This document shows positions 1-13,900 of a stretch of DNA of 64,000 nucleotides, piece by piece (position 1 is the stretch's first letter; every line of letters starts with the position of its first letter). The stretch is from Lateolabrax maculatus. Lineage: Eukaryota; Chordata; Actinopteri; Acropomatiformes; Lateolabracidae. The stretch spans positions 15,501,501 through 15,565,500 of the forward strand of contig CM062213.1 of assembly GCA_031216445.1 (NCBI GenBank). The letters run 5' to 3'. The notes under the pieces are model-generated. The model did no database searches. It was not told the origin of the DNA and was given only the letters and a program-made list of their open reading frames with translations. The translations under genes were made by a program, and so were the position numbers.

Positions 1-509
1 ATTAAAGAAAGATGTGAAGTGTGTGTGTTTTTTATGTCCAATCTTTTCAGCGCAAAGTTGCACTTGAGCGTTTGAGTGTGTCAGCTTGAGAGAGGAGAAA
101 GACTTTGTGTTTGTGTGCACCTGTATGAGGAATTCATTTGTGTTTATCTAATGTGAATAACTGTTTTATGCTGTGAGGCTTCCTTTTTCCTGAAGGCAGC
201 GTGGTTTAACACCTCCTGCTGCTCTTTTTTCGAGGAGACTTTCATGTGAAGTTACTGTAGTGAGATGATTGATGGTGCAAATGTTACTTTTGCCCATAGG
301 AGAGCAATGGCAAACAGCGCACACTGCTCTGTATTTTAATTTGGCCTGTTCTTTTTGTCCCCCTCTCATATTTTATCCAACTAAGACGTTTCCACCTTAC
401 TGCTGTGCCATGCTGCACTGAGAATCAGGCCAAGGAAAACCAGATGATTTGTCCTAATTTTGTCTCTTTTACAACAACGTATAGTTTTATATCTGCTGCC
501 TGTTGTTAC
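1..509 (-). other. kif5a: kif5a intron 23 (partial)
   Basis: This is the 5' part of the intron after exon 23, cut by the window edge. I looked for the next conserved tail block (starting LVRDNADL in human) on the minus strand and do not see it, so it must be further left. Confidence 0.7.
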
Positions 510-614
510 CTGTTTGTGAACTTTTGTAAGCTGGTCCAGGTTGTTTTCAAGAAAGGAAATCTTCTGTTTCTGGGTGATATATCCCCCACTAGCATCAGGC
601 TCCATCCCTGCACT
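510..614 (-). CDS. kif5a: kif5a exon 23 (last exon in window)
   Basis: Residues 825-859, SAGMEPDASGGYITQKQKIS then FLENNLDQLTKVHKQ. QKQKISFLENNL is a hallmark of kinesin-1 heavy chains. The GTAACA donor shows that at least one more exon follows; the tail exons lie left of position 1. Confidence 0.95.
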
Positions 615-3600
615 CTGTCGACAGAAACAGTGGAGATCTTTAAGCGTTGTGTAAAAAAACAGAAAAACACTGCCACTGCAACACAGTAGGTCCAAAAAAG
701 TAATTTGCATATAGTCTAGGTAAACCCATATGTACTTGTGCTACAATGGTTAAATGTGTGGAATTAAAACTATTACATTTGTGTTGAAGTGTTTTGTAGT
801 GAAGTTGTGTCCAGCTTACTTTTCTAACTCGAGTCGTGAGGTCTTGAACAAAAAGCTTGCGGAGGTTGTGCAGGGTGTGGAGCTCACGAGCCTTCAATAG
901 TAAGGGAGAGACAGAGAAAGGAAATAGTGCAGTTAAAGCAGTTAGAGACTATTTAGCAGAACTGTGGCCTCTGAGGGAACCAAGTGAATCGTGACAGCAA
1001 ATAATTACTTACAACAGTCTCTTCCAGTCCTTTGAGATCCTGCTTTGACTGCTCGTGTCGCTCATGGAGAAATCTATAGATAGACAGATAGATAGTCAGA
1101 GAGATGGATGGAAAATTCAAAATGAAATTGACTTTACCCCAACTGGGTACCACATTGTTTCCAGAATAATTCATGAATAAAGAACAAACGCAGCATGGAC
1201 CGACTGCCCCACTCGTGGGCTGTTACCCATCTGCCATCTGATGCAATATGCTGCAAAGGTCAGTTAAAAAGAGGCCTATTAGCAGCCAGCTGCTACCTTA
1301 TCCCAAAACTCCATAATGGAGATACAAAGAGAGTAACACAGAAAGAAAGAGACCAAGAGAAAAAGAAGGCTAGCCTCCGATAATTTTAGCCTCAAACTAT
1401 ATGACTGTATCACTCCAGAGAGAGAGAGACATACTGTAAATAGGATGACAGTCAGAGCTGCGGAGTGAGAGGAAAATAAATTGACAAAAGGAAGACAAAT
1501 GACAAAGAGAAATGGAAGATGTGAATCAAAAGAGGCAGGTCACCCACAAGCCTCCATATGGTGAAGCGTTTGAAAGCTGGCCAAGACAGTAAAGATGAGA
1601 CTCACTTCAGTTCCTCCAGCTGCCGGCTCTTGTGATGCTCTTGGCTCCTGAGACGTTCAAAGTCACAGTGCAGTTGCTCCAACTCCAGCTGCTGCTTCTG
1701 GTTATAACTGAAAAGGTGAACAATGGCTCACTCATTGATTCAATGGAGGTTCAAGCTTGTTGGTCAAAGAGAATCTGTAATACAATGCATACAGTCTGGA
1801 AATGGAGGTCAGCTGCACAAAATGGAATATGGCTTTATGAACTCTCGTGACCTAAACATTTAGATTGATTTAGCTGATACTTTTATCCAAAGAGACTTAC
1901 AATAAGTCCATTCAACCATGTGGATACAGCTCAAAAATTAAACCCCTCACTGTCACATGGGAAGAAAGAATTGTCTTTTCTAAGTCAGAGGAGTAAAGCT
2001 CCAGCTCAGTGGCGTGCACAGACTTTCAAAGAAGCAGGAGCAGAAATGATGAAGAGGTACCATTTGTGCATGCAGGGTTTGGCTTTGTTTTCTTCCCTAA
2101 AGACACATTAGAGCCACAAGCAAGACAGGCATTTTGGCTGATCACAGGGGTAAGGTTAAAACTGAAGCATTTAAGTGTCCTATCAGTGTCCTGTTTTTTT
2201 AAAATAATCAGGCAATTGGCAAAAAGGTGCACACCTGTTTTGAATTTCAACCATTTTTGTTTTTGCTTTCCTTTCCCGATCCTTGAATCTTGGTAAAAAC
2301 ATTTATTGTATACCCGGTTTCCCTACTCTGCCTCAGCAATCTGCAGGGCCACTCTGCTCATATGTCAGATGCTTTCCACCTCACTGACATCCATCCATCC
2401 ATCCATCCATCCATTTTCAAGCTGCTTATCCAAATCAGGCTAAGCCAGCAGGACAAGCAGAGCACCCCCAAATGTCTTTTCATTCAGAAATCCTCTGCAG
2501 CTGCTCCTTGGGTGTTACCAGACACTCCCAGGCCAGCTGGGAAATGTACTTTAGTCCCTCAAGAGGGTCTGCCCTGCAGTCTCCACCCAGATGGTCACGC
2601 CTAGGAAAGAACATCTTCAAAACGAGGCACCTGAAGGGGCTTCTTTTCAAGGAGACCAAACCAGCCCAGTGGTTCCTCACATTGTGGTTCAGCAGCAGCT
2701 TCACTCTAAAGTCCTCCCACACAGCAGTTTCCTCACCATGTCAACCACCCACACATATTGATTTCAGCCCCTCTTGCAGTTAGAGCAGGGCTTACACTTT
2801 TTTGAGAACTGAACTACATAGACCACATATCCCCAGTTTTAGCATTTTCACGCTGCTAATGAGTGTAGAATATAATTTCAGATTTGAGAATCTGAAAAGA
2901 ATCTGTCTGCTTCGAAACCTTTGCTCCGAATGCCTTTTACATTACATTTTTATAATTTTACTGTACTTTAATGTATTGACATCTCTACTTTAAAATAGTG
3001 TACTTCTCTTTTTATACACCTGTACAAGTTAGGGAATACAAGTTGACTCTTGATTAAGAAACCCTGATTTAGTATGTCAGAGAAGGAAAAGAGTTACAAT
3101 GAAGCACTGACTCAGTTAAGTCGTCGATGATCTTCTGCTTCTCATTGATTTCGTCTCGCAGGCGGCCAAGCTGTTTGCTGTGCATCTCACGGTGTGCCTC
3201 CATCTGCTGCTCCAGAGCCCTCTGAGGTATGGGCAACAAGAGGGGGTGAGAGACATACATTTATAATGAGAGAGAGGAGAGAGACAGTACCAAGAGGTGG
3301 GAGCAAAAGGATAACAAACTGACTAAATAACACGAGAGGATAGAATTACACACACCAGTGCACATGTGGGTATAGTGGGCCGCATGGGCATTGAACACAG
3401 CAAACTGTCACTGAGTACAAAATGAGACATGGGTAATAAAAAACACACATTGTGGCATGCAAAAACACACTCACGAACATGTGCACAAATACAGGCAGAT
3501 AATCAAAAACAAGAATACTTCCTGTTGTACAGGAGTGTTAATTTTAGGCTGGATTAACAGCTTGGCAAAGTGGCCAACTGCTCTGGGGCCGCAGACCTTG

Positions 3601-4704
3601 AGGAGCCTTACTTTGTGTTAGTTACTTTTTGGTAATTTGATTACTTGATTACCACTAAAGTGACCTGTGTCTAATCCGTAAAAAACCCGTCTTGAATCTA
3701 TATATTTAAAACACGTTTATTATTATTTTAGATAATATCGTGCTCACATGGTGCAATCTCCTAAAAAAAAGCTGTGTTTCATCGAATTACTAAAAACTAA
3801 CTGAAATACACAAAACCCTGAGGCCTGGTAGTATTCCAGTATACTGGTTTGTTTCTACGTCGCTCTGCAAAATATAATGAAGCTGCTGTCTTTTGTGTGC
3901 TGTGTGCACTGTGTGATAGGAACTTGGGGGCAACAGAGGCCCAATAGCAAATATTTGATCCAGGGCCCCCAAACAGGTTAAAGGGATACTTTGCCAATTT
4001 TCAACCGTCTTTGTATCATTACAATGTCGGTAATATATGCAAATTAACAAAGTTTACCTCTCCTCCATGTTGCCTGCGCTAGAGGAAGTCTGCCAGTTTA
4101 ACCCGTGGACTTTGTCCTTATCAATTAATTGATAAGTAAATTGACAGAGAATTGTCTATTAAGTCATTTATCACAGACAATTGCCAAACATTTGCTGTTT
4201 CCATCATCTAAAACGTGAGGATTTGCTGCTTTTGTCAATTTTGTGTAACTGTAAGTAGACTATCTATTTGGACTGTTGATTTAACATCGGCTTTTTGAAG
4301 CTATCATCATAAGGCTCTGGGAAACTGTGATATTTTTATATTCTTATGTTAAAGGAATGGTTTGACATTTTGGGAATGATTTATTTCAGTTAGATTGAGG
4401 AAATGTATACCCCTGTCATGTCTGTATGATAAATATGTAGGTGGAGCCAACACCCAGTTAACTTAGCTTAGTATAAAGACTAGAAACAGGGGGAAAGAGA
4501 TGGCCTGGCTCTGTCCAAACATAACAAAACATGCCTACGAGCACCTCTGAAGCTTACTAATTAACACTGTATACATAAAGAGTGGTATGGATCTGCTCAT
4601 CTAACTATCAGGAAGAGAGCAAATAAGTGTATTTTCTGAAACATTAATAAATGAATGAATGAATGCACCGTCATAGAAGCAATCCAGACAAACACACCCA
4701 CATC

Positions 4705-4748
<44 letters not shown>

Positions 4749-4868
4749 TTGCAGTTAAAAGTTCATTACACTAAGGAGGTCTTACTGTAGTCATGATTAC
4801 CTTCACATCACTTGAATCCTGGACAGGCGTGTGATTGTCCCCTCTGGTCATCTGTGACATGTGCTCTG

Positions 4869-4930
<62 letters not shown>

Positions 4931-7900
4931 TTATGAGAGAAGAAAGAAAGTGAATGAAAGTAAGAGAAACCAAGATAGACAGAGAGAGAAGAGGAAAGAA
5001 GAGGAAGTGAGAAGCAGGCAGCTACAAGAGAGTAACACACTGATGTAGATGAAAGAGGTGACAGTGACCTGACAGCACAGCAGTACCAGCGCTTGATGTT
5101 GACAGCGAGGTCAGCGTGATGTAAGTCATGCCTTGGGTGTAATAATATCTATTATTGAAAATGGCAGCTATTTTGTCTCGCTGATCTGATGTGTGTTTAA
5201 CACACTGCTGTTTCTGGTGTCTGATGATGACATTACAGAGTTTCTACCTCATACCAGGCTGTGTGATCGACATGACCTGCAGCACTTTGTATTTATCCAC
5301 TTCTTTAATGACTCGAGGACCGCCTGGCCCGGGTGTGGAATAGCGCCAAAATTGATTTACCTGGCCTTATAGCCACCGGTTATTTAATGCAGTTCTGTGG
5401 GGCTCCTCAGGAAGAACGACTTACATTACCTTTGGACTGATTTGTGGATTATGTCAGTGTCCAGGGAGTATCTGCAGTAAGCTGGACCTCACACAAATTT
5501 CAAATGTACCATTAATCTATTCGTGCCAGTGCTGTGAAATGTGTGGGAACCTAAGCTGTTCATCAGTGTTTACTCTTGTTTTTCTTTTTCTTGACAGGGT
5601 AGAAAGGCCTCTGGCACAGACTAATACTCTCCATTGAAGCCAATAAAATTGTCCTAAGCGCGGTGGCACTTCCTCCCAGTTCTAGTTCAATGGAGCTGAA
5701 ATGAAGTGACAGATTTGTTTTTTCTTTTTATCTCTTACTTTGTCCAGAGATGATTTTGTCTAACTGTGTCGGAACATTAACATTGTATTTGACTTTATTA
5801 TCTCCGAATCTTTAGCAAGATTTACAATGTAGCGCAATCTAAATAGTGTCCTGAACTGTGCAGTGAGTAAGAATGTCACACAGTATCTGGGAGATCATTA
5901 TTTAATATGTCAATCGTTTCAGCACAATGTCACCTTAAAAACTGCTTCTATTGGACAAATATTCGACTTTAAACCTGCAGAATTTTTTGATTCACTGATC
6001 AATGATCTGTTTTGCTGACTGTTTGATCATGTTGATTAGATGTGCTCCTGGAGCCCCGGGAGTATTTTGCCTGATTTATCAACCATAAATCTGTTGTTCT
6101 GCTTGTTTTCACATATTGATATTTTTCTCCTTCCCCTTGGAGTCTGGATAAATGTTAAACTCTTTACTCCTAGTTTGTAATTCAGATCATGTAGGTAAAA
6201 TATCTCAACCTAAGCCTGAGGCAAAGACACTTTTATTGCAAATACAGAACCTGTACATTTTATATGTACTGCACTGACCACGTTTATACAGTATTGATCA
6301 TTGAACCTCAGGTTAGGTTAGATTGTTAGATTTCACCCCAAACGCTTGATTCGTTTACTATGGAAAATGTGATGCATCCTCAACCTGACTGTATTTCAGA
6401 GCAGTGCACTGAGACTACACATCAGTTGCCACTGTTGTATTTTTAGTCACACTCTATGGATGGCAATTAAATACTACCTCAACAACTATTGTATGGATTG
6501 CCATGAAAACTAAAATTTGTAAATATTATGGCTTATTATGAAATTTCTCAACATCTGCTTGATGGATTATAACAACATTTTGTAAAGACATTTATGGTTC
6601 CCAAATGAATCCTAGTGGCGACCCCTGGACATTTCCTCCTCTTGTTGACTGCTTATTTATTCTTGGTGTTTGACTGGATTAATACATTGGGAGAGCTACT
6701 GTTGTACTTAAATTATGAATATTTGTTTTACTATAATGACATAACGTTACATTAGTCTACCTTGAGCTTGGAGTTTGGCCAGCTCCTCGCTCAGAGAGTC
6801 ATAGCTGTCCTCCAGATGTCTCTTCTTCAGCTCCACATTCTGCGTGTACTCCGTTAGAGAGCGGATCTTTGCCTCATGCTGAAAGTCAGAACACAGTGTC
6901 TCAGATGCACAAAGTATACTGATGAGCAAAGGACCTCTACCCAAGACAACACTTCACAACAAGGATAGTATGCACCTTTTATTCACTGTGGAATGGATAT
7001 TATCTACATAACCACATCAACACAAAGAATACAAAACACGCAAATCCTTTAAGAAACATGCTATTACCACAAACAGTTGAGTGATGTTTCAAGCACACTG
7101 CTCTTCATCAGAGTAATTAACGTCACACAAAGGCAACATAAGTATGTGTGATACTAATTATTCTGATGAAGAGGAGTATGCTTAAAACACCACTCACTTC
7201 TTTGTGGTGATAATTCATATTTTGCACTGGGAGGTTTCAGTGGCTATTGTCCGGATTTTTCACATCAACACCAAACTTTCCCACTGGGTCGACAGATTTA
7301 CAAACTTTTTTCTTACACCAGATGTTTTCCAATGCTGCTAGTTCCTCCAGTGTTTGTATCCGTCAGTCCCTCACCTGTGAAACGAGGAGGTGACATGAGG
7401 ACAGCTCTCTGCCCGTCTCCTCCATCTTGCGGTGACACTCCATCTGAAGGTTCTCCAGGTGGCGGCAGCGCTTCACCATGGACTTCACCTCTGACTTTAT
7501 CTTACTGATGTAGAGGCGAGCCACTGTGAACTCCTCCTCTATTGCACCAGTGATCTCCATGGGCTGTAGACAAGTGAGGTAGAGAGGAGGAAACGTATAT
7601 ATTTGACATTGCCGCACAGTGTGAACTTCTCAACCCTTATCTGCTTTTGCTCGGTTTTCTTTCCCTTTTATTTACAAGTTTATGTCATAGTCACTCACTC
7701 ACCAGCTTGATGTCTCTGTTTCCAACAATGGTGCTGAACTCACTGAGGTCCTTCATCAGTCCGTTGAGAATCTCAGCGATGCGTTTCCTTTGGTGGCTGC
7801 TCACTTCCTGGATACGCGACAGCTCCGCCTCTAAAGCCATGAGGTGAGCCTGTGGGGGGAGAGGAGCGGCACGAGGGAGGGAACACGGAGGAAGACGACA

Positions 7901-10900
7901 GAGGAGAGGAGTTGGGGCGAGTGGTTATGTGAGAGGGGAAAGAAAAGATGAGCAAGAGAGAAAATCCAGAAGAGTGGAGATGGGAGAGAACAGGGGATTA
8001 ATAACGGGAGAGAAAATTGTGTAGCAGAAAGTGTAGGATGGAGAGTCTTTTAACCTGAGAGCACATACAGCTGGAGACACATTTTAACCCCTGACTTCAT
8101 TCCCATCCAAGGCGTTCAAGTAGCAAACCATAATGGCAACTAAATTACAAATCAATAAACTACCGAGATAGGGGTTTATGGCATCTGTGCTGAATGAAAG
8201 GATCTGGGAGAGTGAATGATGGGCTTACTTTATCCTTCTCCATTTTGTAGTGCAGGCAGAGTTTAAACAATACTGTAGCCTCAATGGCCTAAACACAATG
8301 AAACAATTTGGATTCAATCGATACCCCACGGGTCTGACGAAATAAAGTGAAAGAAGGGTGGTGCAGTTTGGCTAGCTTGGAAGCAAATTCTTTGATCTTG
8401 CAAAACTGTGCCTCAGTTTGTCAGCACTGTTAACATGAGCATCAAATGAGCGAGACCTAGAAAACCTTTGTTGTTGGTCAGGACCGAAGCCAGGATGTTT
8501 GTGGTTATGAGCCCAAATTCCAGTGCAACCCCATCCCCCCTAAGAAATGTTTGTTGACCATCAAAAAAAGCCTGTGAAAATGTCCAATTATTTAAAATGT
8601 TTTCCTAATCTAATTCATTCATTGGACAGTGCAATTAAAATATATATGGCTTTATAGCTATGATAACTATTTTTATAGAGTTATAATTACTAGTGATGTC
8701 TTGTCCACAATGTCAGGATAAAATTATGAGAAATACTAAATCCCTCTTTTCATTTTTATTTAATAGTAATGTTGTTTGCCTAGCAATACTCAAAAAAGAA
8801 AATCTATTTTGTTTAGATCAGCCTTCAAAACCAACCATGCTCAATTTAGGTGCAAGTACAGAACGTAAAACTCTGCCTCAAATCGTATAAAACCTCAAAT
8901 TTCCAGAAACATTACTGAGGAATGACGTCGGTGTCCTCGATGGTAGCTGCTGTACAGCCTGTTGTTGGTTCAGTAGTTCAGTGTGACCTCAAGCAACAAA
9001 AATGTATTTATTTCAAATATAATCTTTTCTGGCATGAGTCTGTTTCCATACTGATGGTGTAGTATTTTATACTGGATCTGGTTCCTCTATTGTGAGATAA
9101 ATAATGTGCTTGAGCTCTTTTTAATGGCGAACTTTAGTTTACTGCCCACATGGATCATCAATCAATTGAAAGCACCATTAACCACATTCTTAAATACAGT
9201 AACAGTTACTCGTTTATCAACCTCTCCATCTTCGTCTCCTTCATTAACTTCAAGCCATGTGATCATTTTCCAGGTCACTTCCCATGTCAAAACATTGACT
9301 TAGCATAAATGCACTATATAATTAACTGAAAAAGGTTAATTTATGAAGAAGTAAAAGGAAAAGAGAAAAGAGGTTAATGAAAAATGTTCAGTTTAGTTGA
9401 AGAAAGATTTATGAAGAGATATCGAACAGAAGAGATGGTCGGTTGGATGATGAAGGGAGTTAATCATAATGATAGAAAGGGGCATAAGCGGATGCAAGGA
9501 TATAAGAAGGTGCTTAAAGGAGCAGATGAATGGCAGCGACAGTGAGCGATGGCATGGCCTCCTGCAGAAGAACGCAGGAGGAAGAGGAAGGCAGAGGAAG
9601 GCAGCGCTGAAGACAGCTGAGGAGAAGGTGGGGTAAAGACAGTGATGAATGTACTCCATTGCATCATTTTTCTAGGTCAATGCCATCCCATTTCTACTGT
9701 CAATATGGAAACATTTTAAAAGCCGCAACACTGCACATTAACATAACAGCTGTGATGCAGTAGGTAGAGAATTGGTAATAAAGACTCGGGGGTGAAACTG
9801 TGAATGGCCCTGAGAGGCTGGAATAATGGGATTTTTTTTAGATCACTGTATGGTTTCTTTTATTCAGGTTCACATCCTGTCCGACTGCCAGGTGGAGTCC
9901 CAGTAAAGAAGTCGTGTCAGGTAATGGGTCAAGGCAGAACAGACTGCCACAGAGGAGGTGTACTAAGTGAGATGATTGAGGAGAGAAAGAGGTTTCAGAT
10001 GGCTTTAGCAGGCTAAACTGTCAAATCCTTTCATCAATTTCTGGACCAGCTTCTGAGAAAGACAGAGGGGGAGGACACCGTGGCAGATTGTACAACGGTG
10101 CATGAAATATTGATGAGGTTTTAAGAAGGTGAATAATGGTCCTCTTGGCCCACTAGGCTGAGCAGCTCTATGGACCCTATGGTCTTTTACTTTTATCTTT
10201 ATTTGATCCAATCACACATAAACCTTTAAAATCATTAATACATACTTTAAGTAGAGCTGTACTATTTGCTTCACTGATTAACTCATCCCACATTTAAAAG
10301 CCCCGAAAACTCAGTTTCAAATCTTGAGTATTTCTCTATAACATTAAACATTCATGACCATGTAAGGAATAATAAAAGTTTAAAAAACATCTTTACGTAT
10401 TATATACAAAAATTGACATGTCTGATGAACGGTGCTACACACAGTCACTGAAAGGAATTTTTGAATAAAAGCGAAATATCATGAATAAATAAATTTGCCA
10501 GGCTTTGCACATAAACTGCGCTAGATTTAATTAACTACAATTCATTTTTTGACAACACTGAATGCTGCCCTCATGCAAAAGCTATCCAGTGAAAATCACA
10601 GCTTCTGAAGAGAATTTATGAGATTACTTTGAATACTGACCTTAATCAAGAAAGGTCAGACTTGTGCTCTTGGTAGCTGCAGTTTTTAATATTTTCTAAT
10701 GTTTAATTGTGGTCATAGTGCGAAATAACCAGCCATGTCTCTGAAAATCCGTTCATAGCTTTTACTAGTGAGTGTGAGAGTGAATTCTATATATACTTTC
10801 CAAACACTTTTTCTTACATGTACCCATTCACGACTGCTGGCTGCACAATTTATTAGACTTTCCTCTCTTTTCTTTCCCTCTGTGCATCTCTCTAATTTTA

Positions 10901-13900
10901 GTCATTATCTCTTAAATTGCATTTTTAAACTAGTAGTTATATATTCCTATTCATATTCATGAAAGACAGGGACTTAAATGGATAGATGGATAGATTATTT
11001 TATACCTATTCTCTCTTTTTATTATAAATGTGCTTCCCTACTATATATACAATACAGGACAGTCCTTTATTAGTTTTTGCTAATGCTTGGATAATCATGT
11101 ACACATCCTTCTCTCTCACGTCGCATTTTTGTTTTTGTTTTTCCTCTTCATTATTCTTTTTCTTATTATCTGTGCGCCCATTTCTAGCTACATAATATAT
11201 TCACCTGTTTGGCATGAAACTGAGCCTCCAGGAAGCCAAACCCACCATTTTCTTTGCGAGCTCTTCAGCCAGCAGCTTGTTCTGCACGCTCTTCTCCTCG
11301 ACCTCCAGGCTCTTCTGGTCGTAGTTGACTGCCAGCTCCTCGAGGGCCTGGAGGACTTCCTTCACCTCAGCCTTAGCGGAATCATTCTCCGTCTGCAGCC
11401 TGCCGAGCTCCGACTGCACCTTCTCACTGTCACCCTTGGATGATGCTAGAAGCTGTGGGACACAGAGATTTAGCAACTGAATAAAAACTGTAAATCAAAA
11501 AAGATTTGGTTTCAAAAAGGATCAGAGAAAGTCAACTACACAGGAGCGTTGTGTACAGCGAGCAGCCTCTTCATTTTTCACAAGGCAGATCTGCTGGATT
11601 TTAATAAAACATAATTGTGGGGTTTATATTGTTCTCTTGGTAATAAAAGATAAGCATGAGTTCAAACCCTGTTACAAAATACAGGTGTCATTTTGCAGAT
11701 GAAACATACTTTAAATATTCATCTTAGACTATCTCTTGATACTGTAGAGCTGACATATTTTGCTTGTATGTGCACTGCTGCAGCCCACTGTGGGTCACTT
11801 TACTGAATGGATGTCATTAAACGTAGATGTTGCTCTACCCAGGGTGCTTGCGTGTTTGCACTGTAGCACACAGCTTCTGTTTTGCCAAATGGATGTAATC
11901 TTGTTACTACACACAAGCTAAGGTTGGGTAGTTACCATCATGTCAGCTCAACCCACAGCAGGCCCATTTTGGGATATGAATTAACTAATTTTGCAAATGT
12001 GGAGTCTTTTACTTGGCAGTGTTATACATGCCAAAGCTTGGTTCAGGCTGTTTAGCCCACTGGTTTAGCTGCTGTTATGAATACATATTGTAAATACTGT
12101 TCTTAAAACCTTTTAATTGAGTCTTTTAATTGCTGTTCATTCCACAAGTAGTATATACAGGCAGAAACCTCTCTTTACTGTGTGAGAAAAGGGCTGTAAA
12201 CCATTTTCCTCTACATAAAAGGTCTCTAAATTCAAAAAGATGATGGGGTCGTGCTTATTCACAGCATATTAAATCCCATATCAGATTATTAGAGGCCATT
12301 TGTTTGTTTGTTTATCAGTTGGTGTTTCAATGTTGGCCTTCAGTCCATCATCAATCTTTGTATTGATCCTTTCCTCCAATCATTTGTGTCTAGGCAGCCA
12401 CTGAAACCTATTCTATTTTAGACTGCTGTTAACAGGCAAATACACTCATGATGCTTTATGTTCTTCAGGTGTTTTCTGGCACCTGAAAAGTGTTTTCTTT
12501 TCTTTCTCATTCATCTCAAGGGCAAGTTAATAAACCTCTCATGGCTGAGTTCTATCTAAAGTGTGGTTGTGATTGCCACTTTTGCAGGTGCTGCAGCTTA
12601 CTGTGGGCCGTTTAACCAAACTGATGAAAGGATGTTAAACTGAGGTCTTTTACCTCCTCCTGATCGAGCATCTGCTCCTTCAGTTTCTCAACCATTTGGC
12701 TCTGGTGGTTGATCTCATCATCCTTCAGTGACAAAGAGACACATGGAATAGAAACACTTCATTTACAGTGTTATGTATTACACAAACCGGTACAGTACAG
12801 ATACTTTGTACACTGCCATCTTGTGCGCTTTGGGTTGAATGAATGATAGATATGCAGTCATTTCAATACAATTAGAAAAAAACATCAATACAGTATAACC
12901 ACAAATTAAAGCACAGTATATTAATAAGAGTATGATAAATTACTGTTCAAAAAGCAATTATGTGATGGTTTGTAGTCAACTGATCACCCATACCAAAAGG
13001 GAAAAGAAAATTCTCTCAAAAACTCAACTACCCTCAACAACACTGCATAGAAAAAAAATGTCCCTTGAATAAATACACTTAACCTGCATCAGGTCTACTC
13101 AAGCTGGTGTACCACATAAGTGCAGAAAAAATGTAAATGTATGCATCCCCACAGATTTCCTTGTACAGTATATGCAACCATACATCTGGATATGCCTGCA
13201 TGTGTTAAAAAGTCAAAGGGGTTATATCTTACTGAAAAAACACATGGTCATTCTTCTCATATGTATTGTAAAGGAAAAACAACCTGTACCACTGCATTGA
13301 CACACAATTGGTTTCTGCATATTTAATGGTATATCTATTGATGAAAGCAATAGAATTACACATTATAGCCCCGTGGAGCACAGCATACATGTGCATAAAT
13401 GATGTGTTGTATAAATGAAAGCTTTAATGCTTTCCAATGAATTTCCCCAATGACATCAATTCCTAATAGTTGCTACATTAGTCACTACTAGAGTATGTGT
13501 CTAATCTTGAATTCGCTAACATGAATAATACATGTATGCATGGATTCATGTGTGCATATCATTATCAGCCCTCATGTGTAAACAGCTCTACATTCATGCA
13601 CACAAATGGTCCTCATGCACCATCTGTTCATCACCTTGTCATCCAGCTGTTTGTAAAGCTTGCGAATCTCCTCCTCATACTTCTGCCGCTCCTCCTCAGA
13701 GATGTGAACCACAATGGAGGAGGCATCTGAGCAAGGGCTGCAGGGGCTGCAGATGTCGAGAAGTGGCTCCTCAGATGTGGGAGGCACCAGGGCGACGCCC
13801 TCCGATCCTGGGCTCAGTTGCTCTAACATGACGACTCTAACATCCTCACCTAAAGACAAAAAATATGTTTTTTTGTTAATGTGTTGCTCTTATTGCTGCC

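Larger units (their letters stand above)
3222..4800 (-). other. kif5a: kif5a intron 18, repeat-rich
   Basis: From about 3970 to 4650 at least three old teleost repeats sit end to end. A (CA)n tract at 4714-4742 lies 59 bases past the exon 18 donor on the transcribed strand. The part near exon 19 has no recognised feature. Confidence 0.65.
4866..6760 (-). other. kif5a: kif5a intron 17
   Basis: A 1.9-kb AT-rich intron. Besides the GT tract at its 3' end it holds one interspersed repeat copy (6441-6655). Nothing coding is supported. Confidence 0.65.

Noticed and set aside
3098..3112. Alternative donor for kif5a exon 19 six bases downstream (GTGCTT)
   Set aside because: It would add residues and break the phase with exon 20. 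The donor GTCAGT at 3111 restores the conserved D-x-NQK junction.
11640..11700. tRNA-like B-box (GAGTTCAAACCCTG) suggesting a SINE or tRNA gene
   Set aside because: No matching A box or cloverleaf upstream, and no tail or target duplication.
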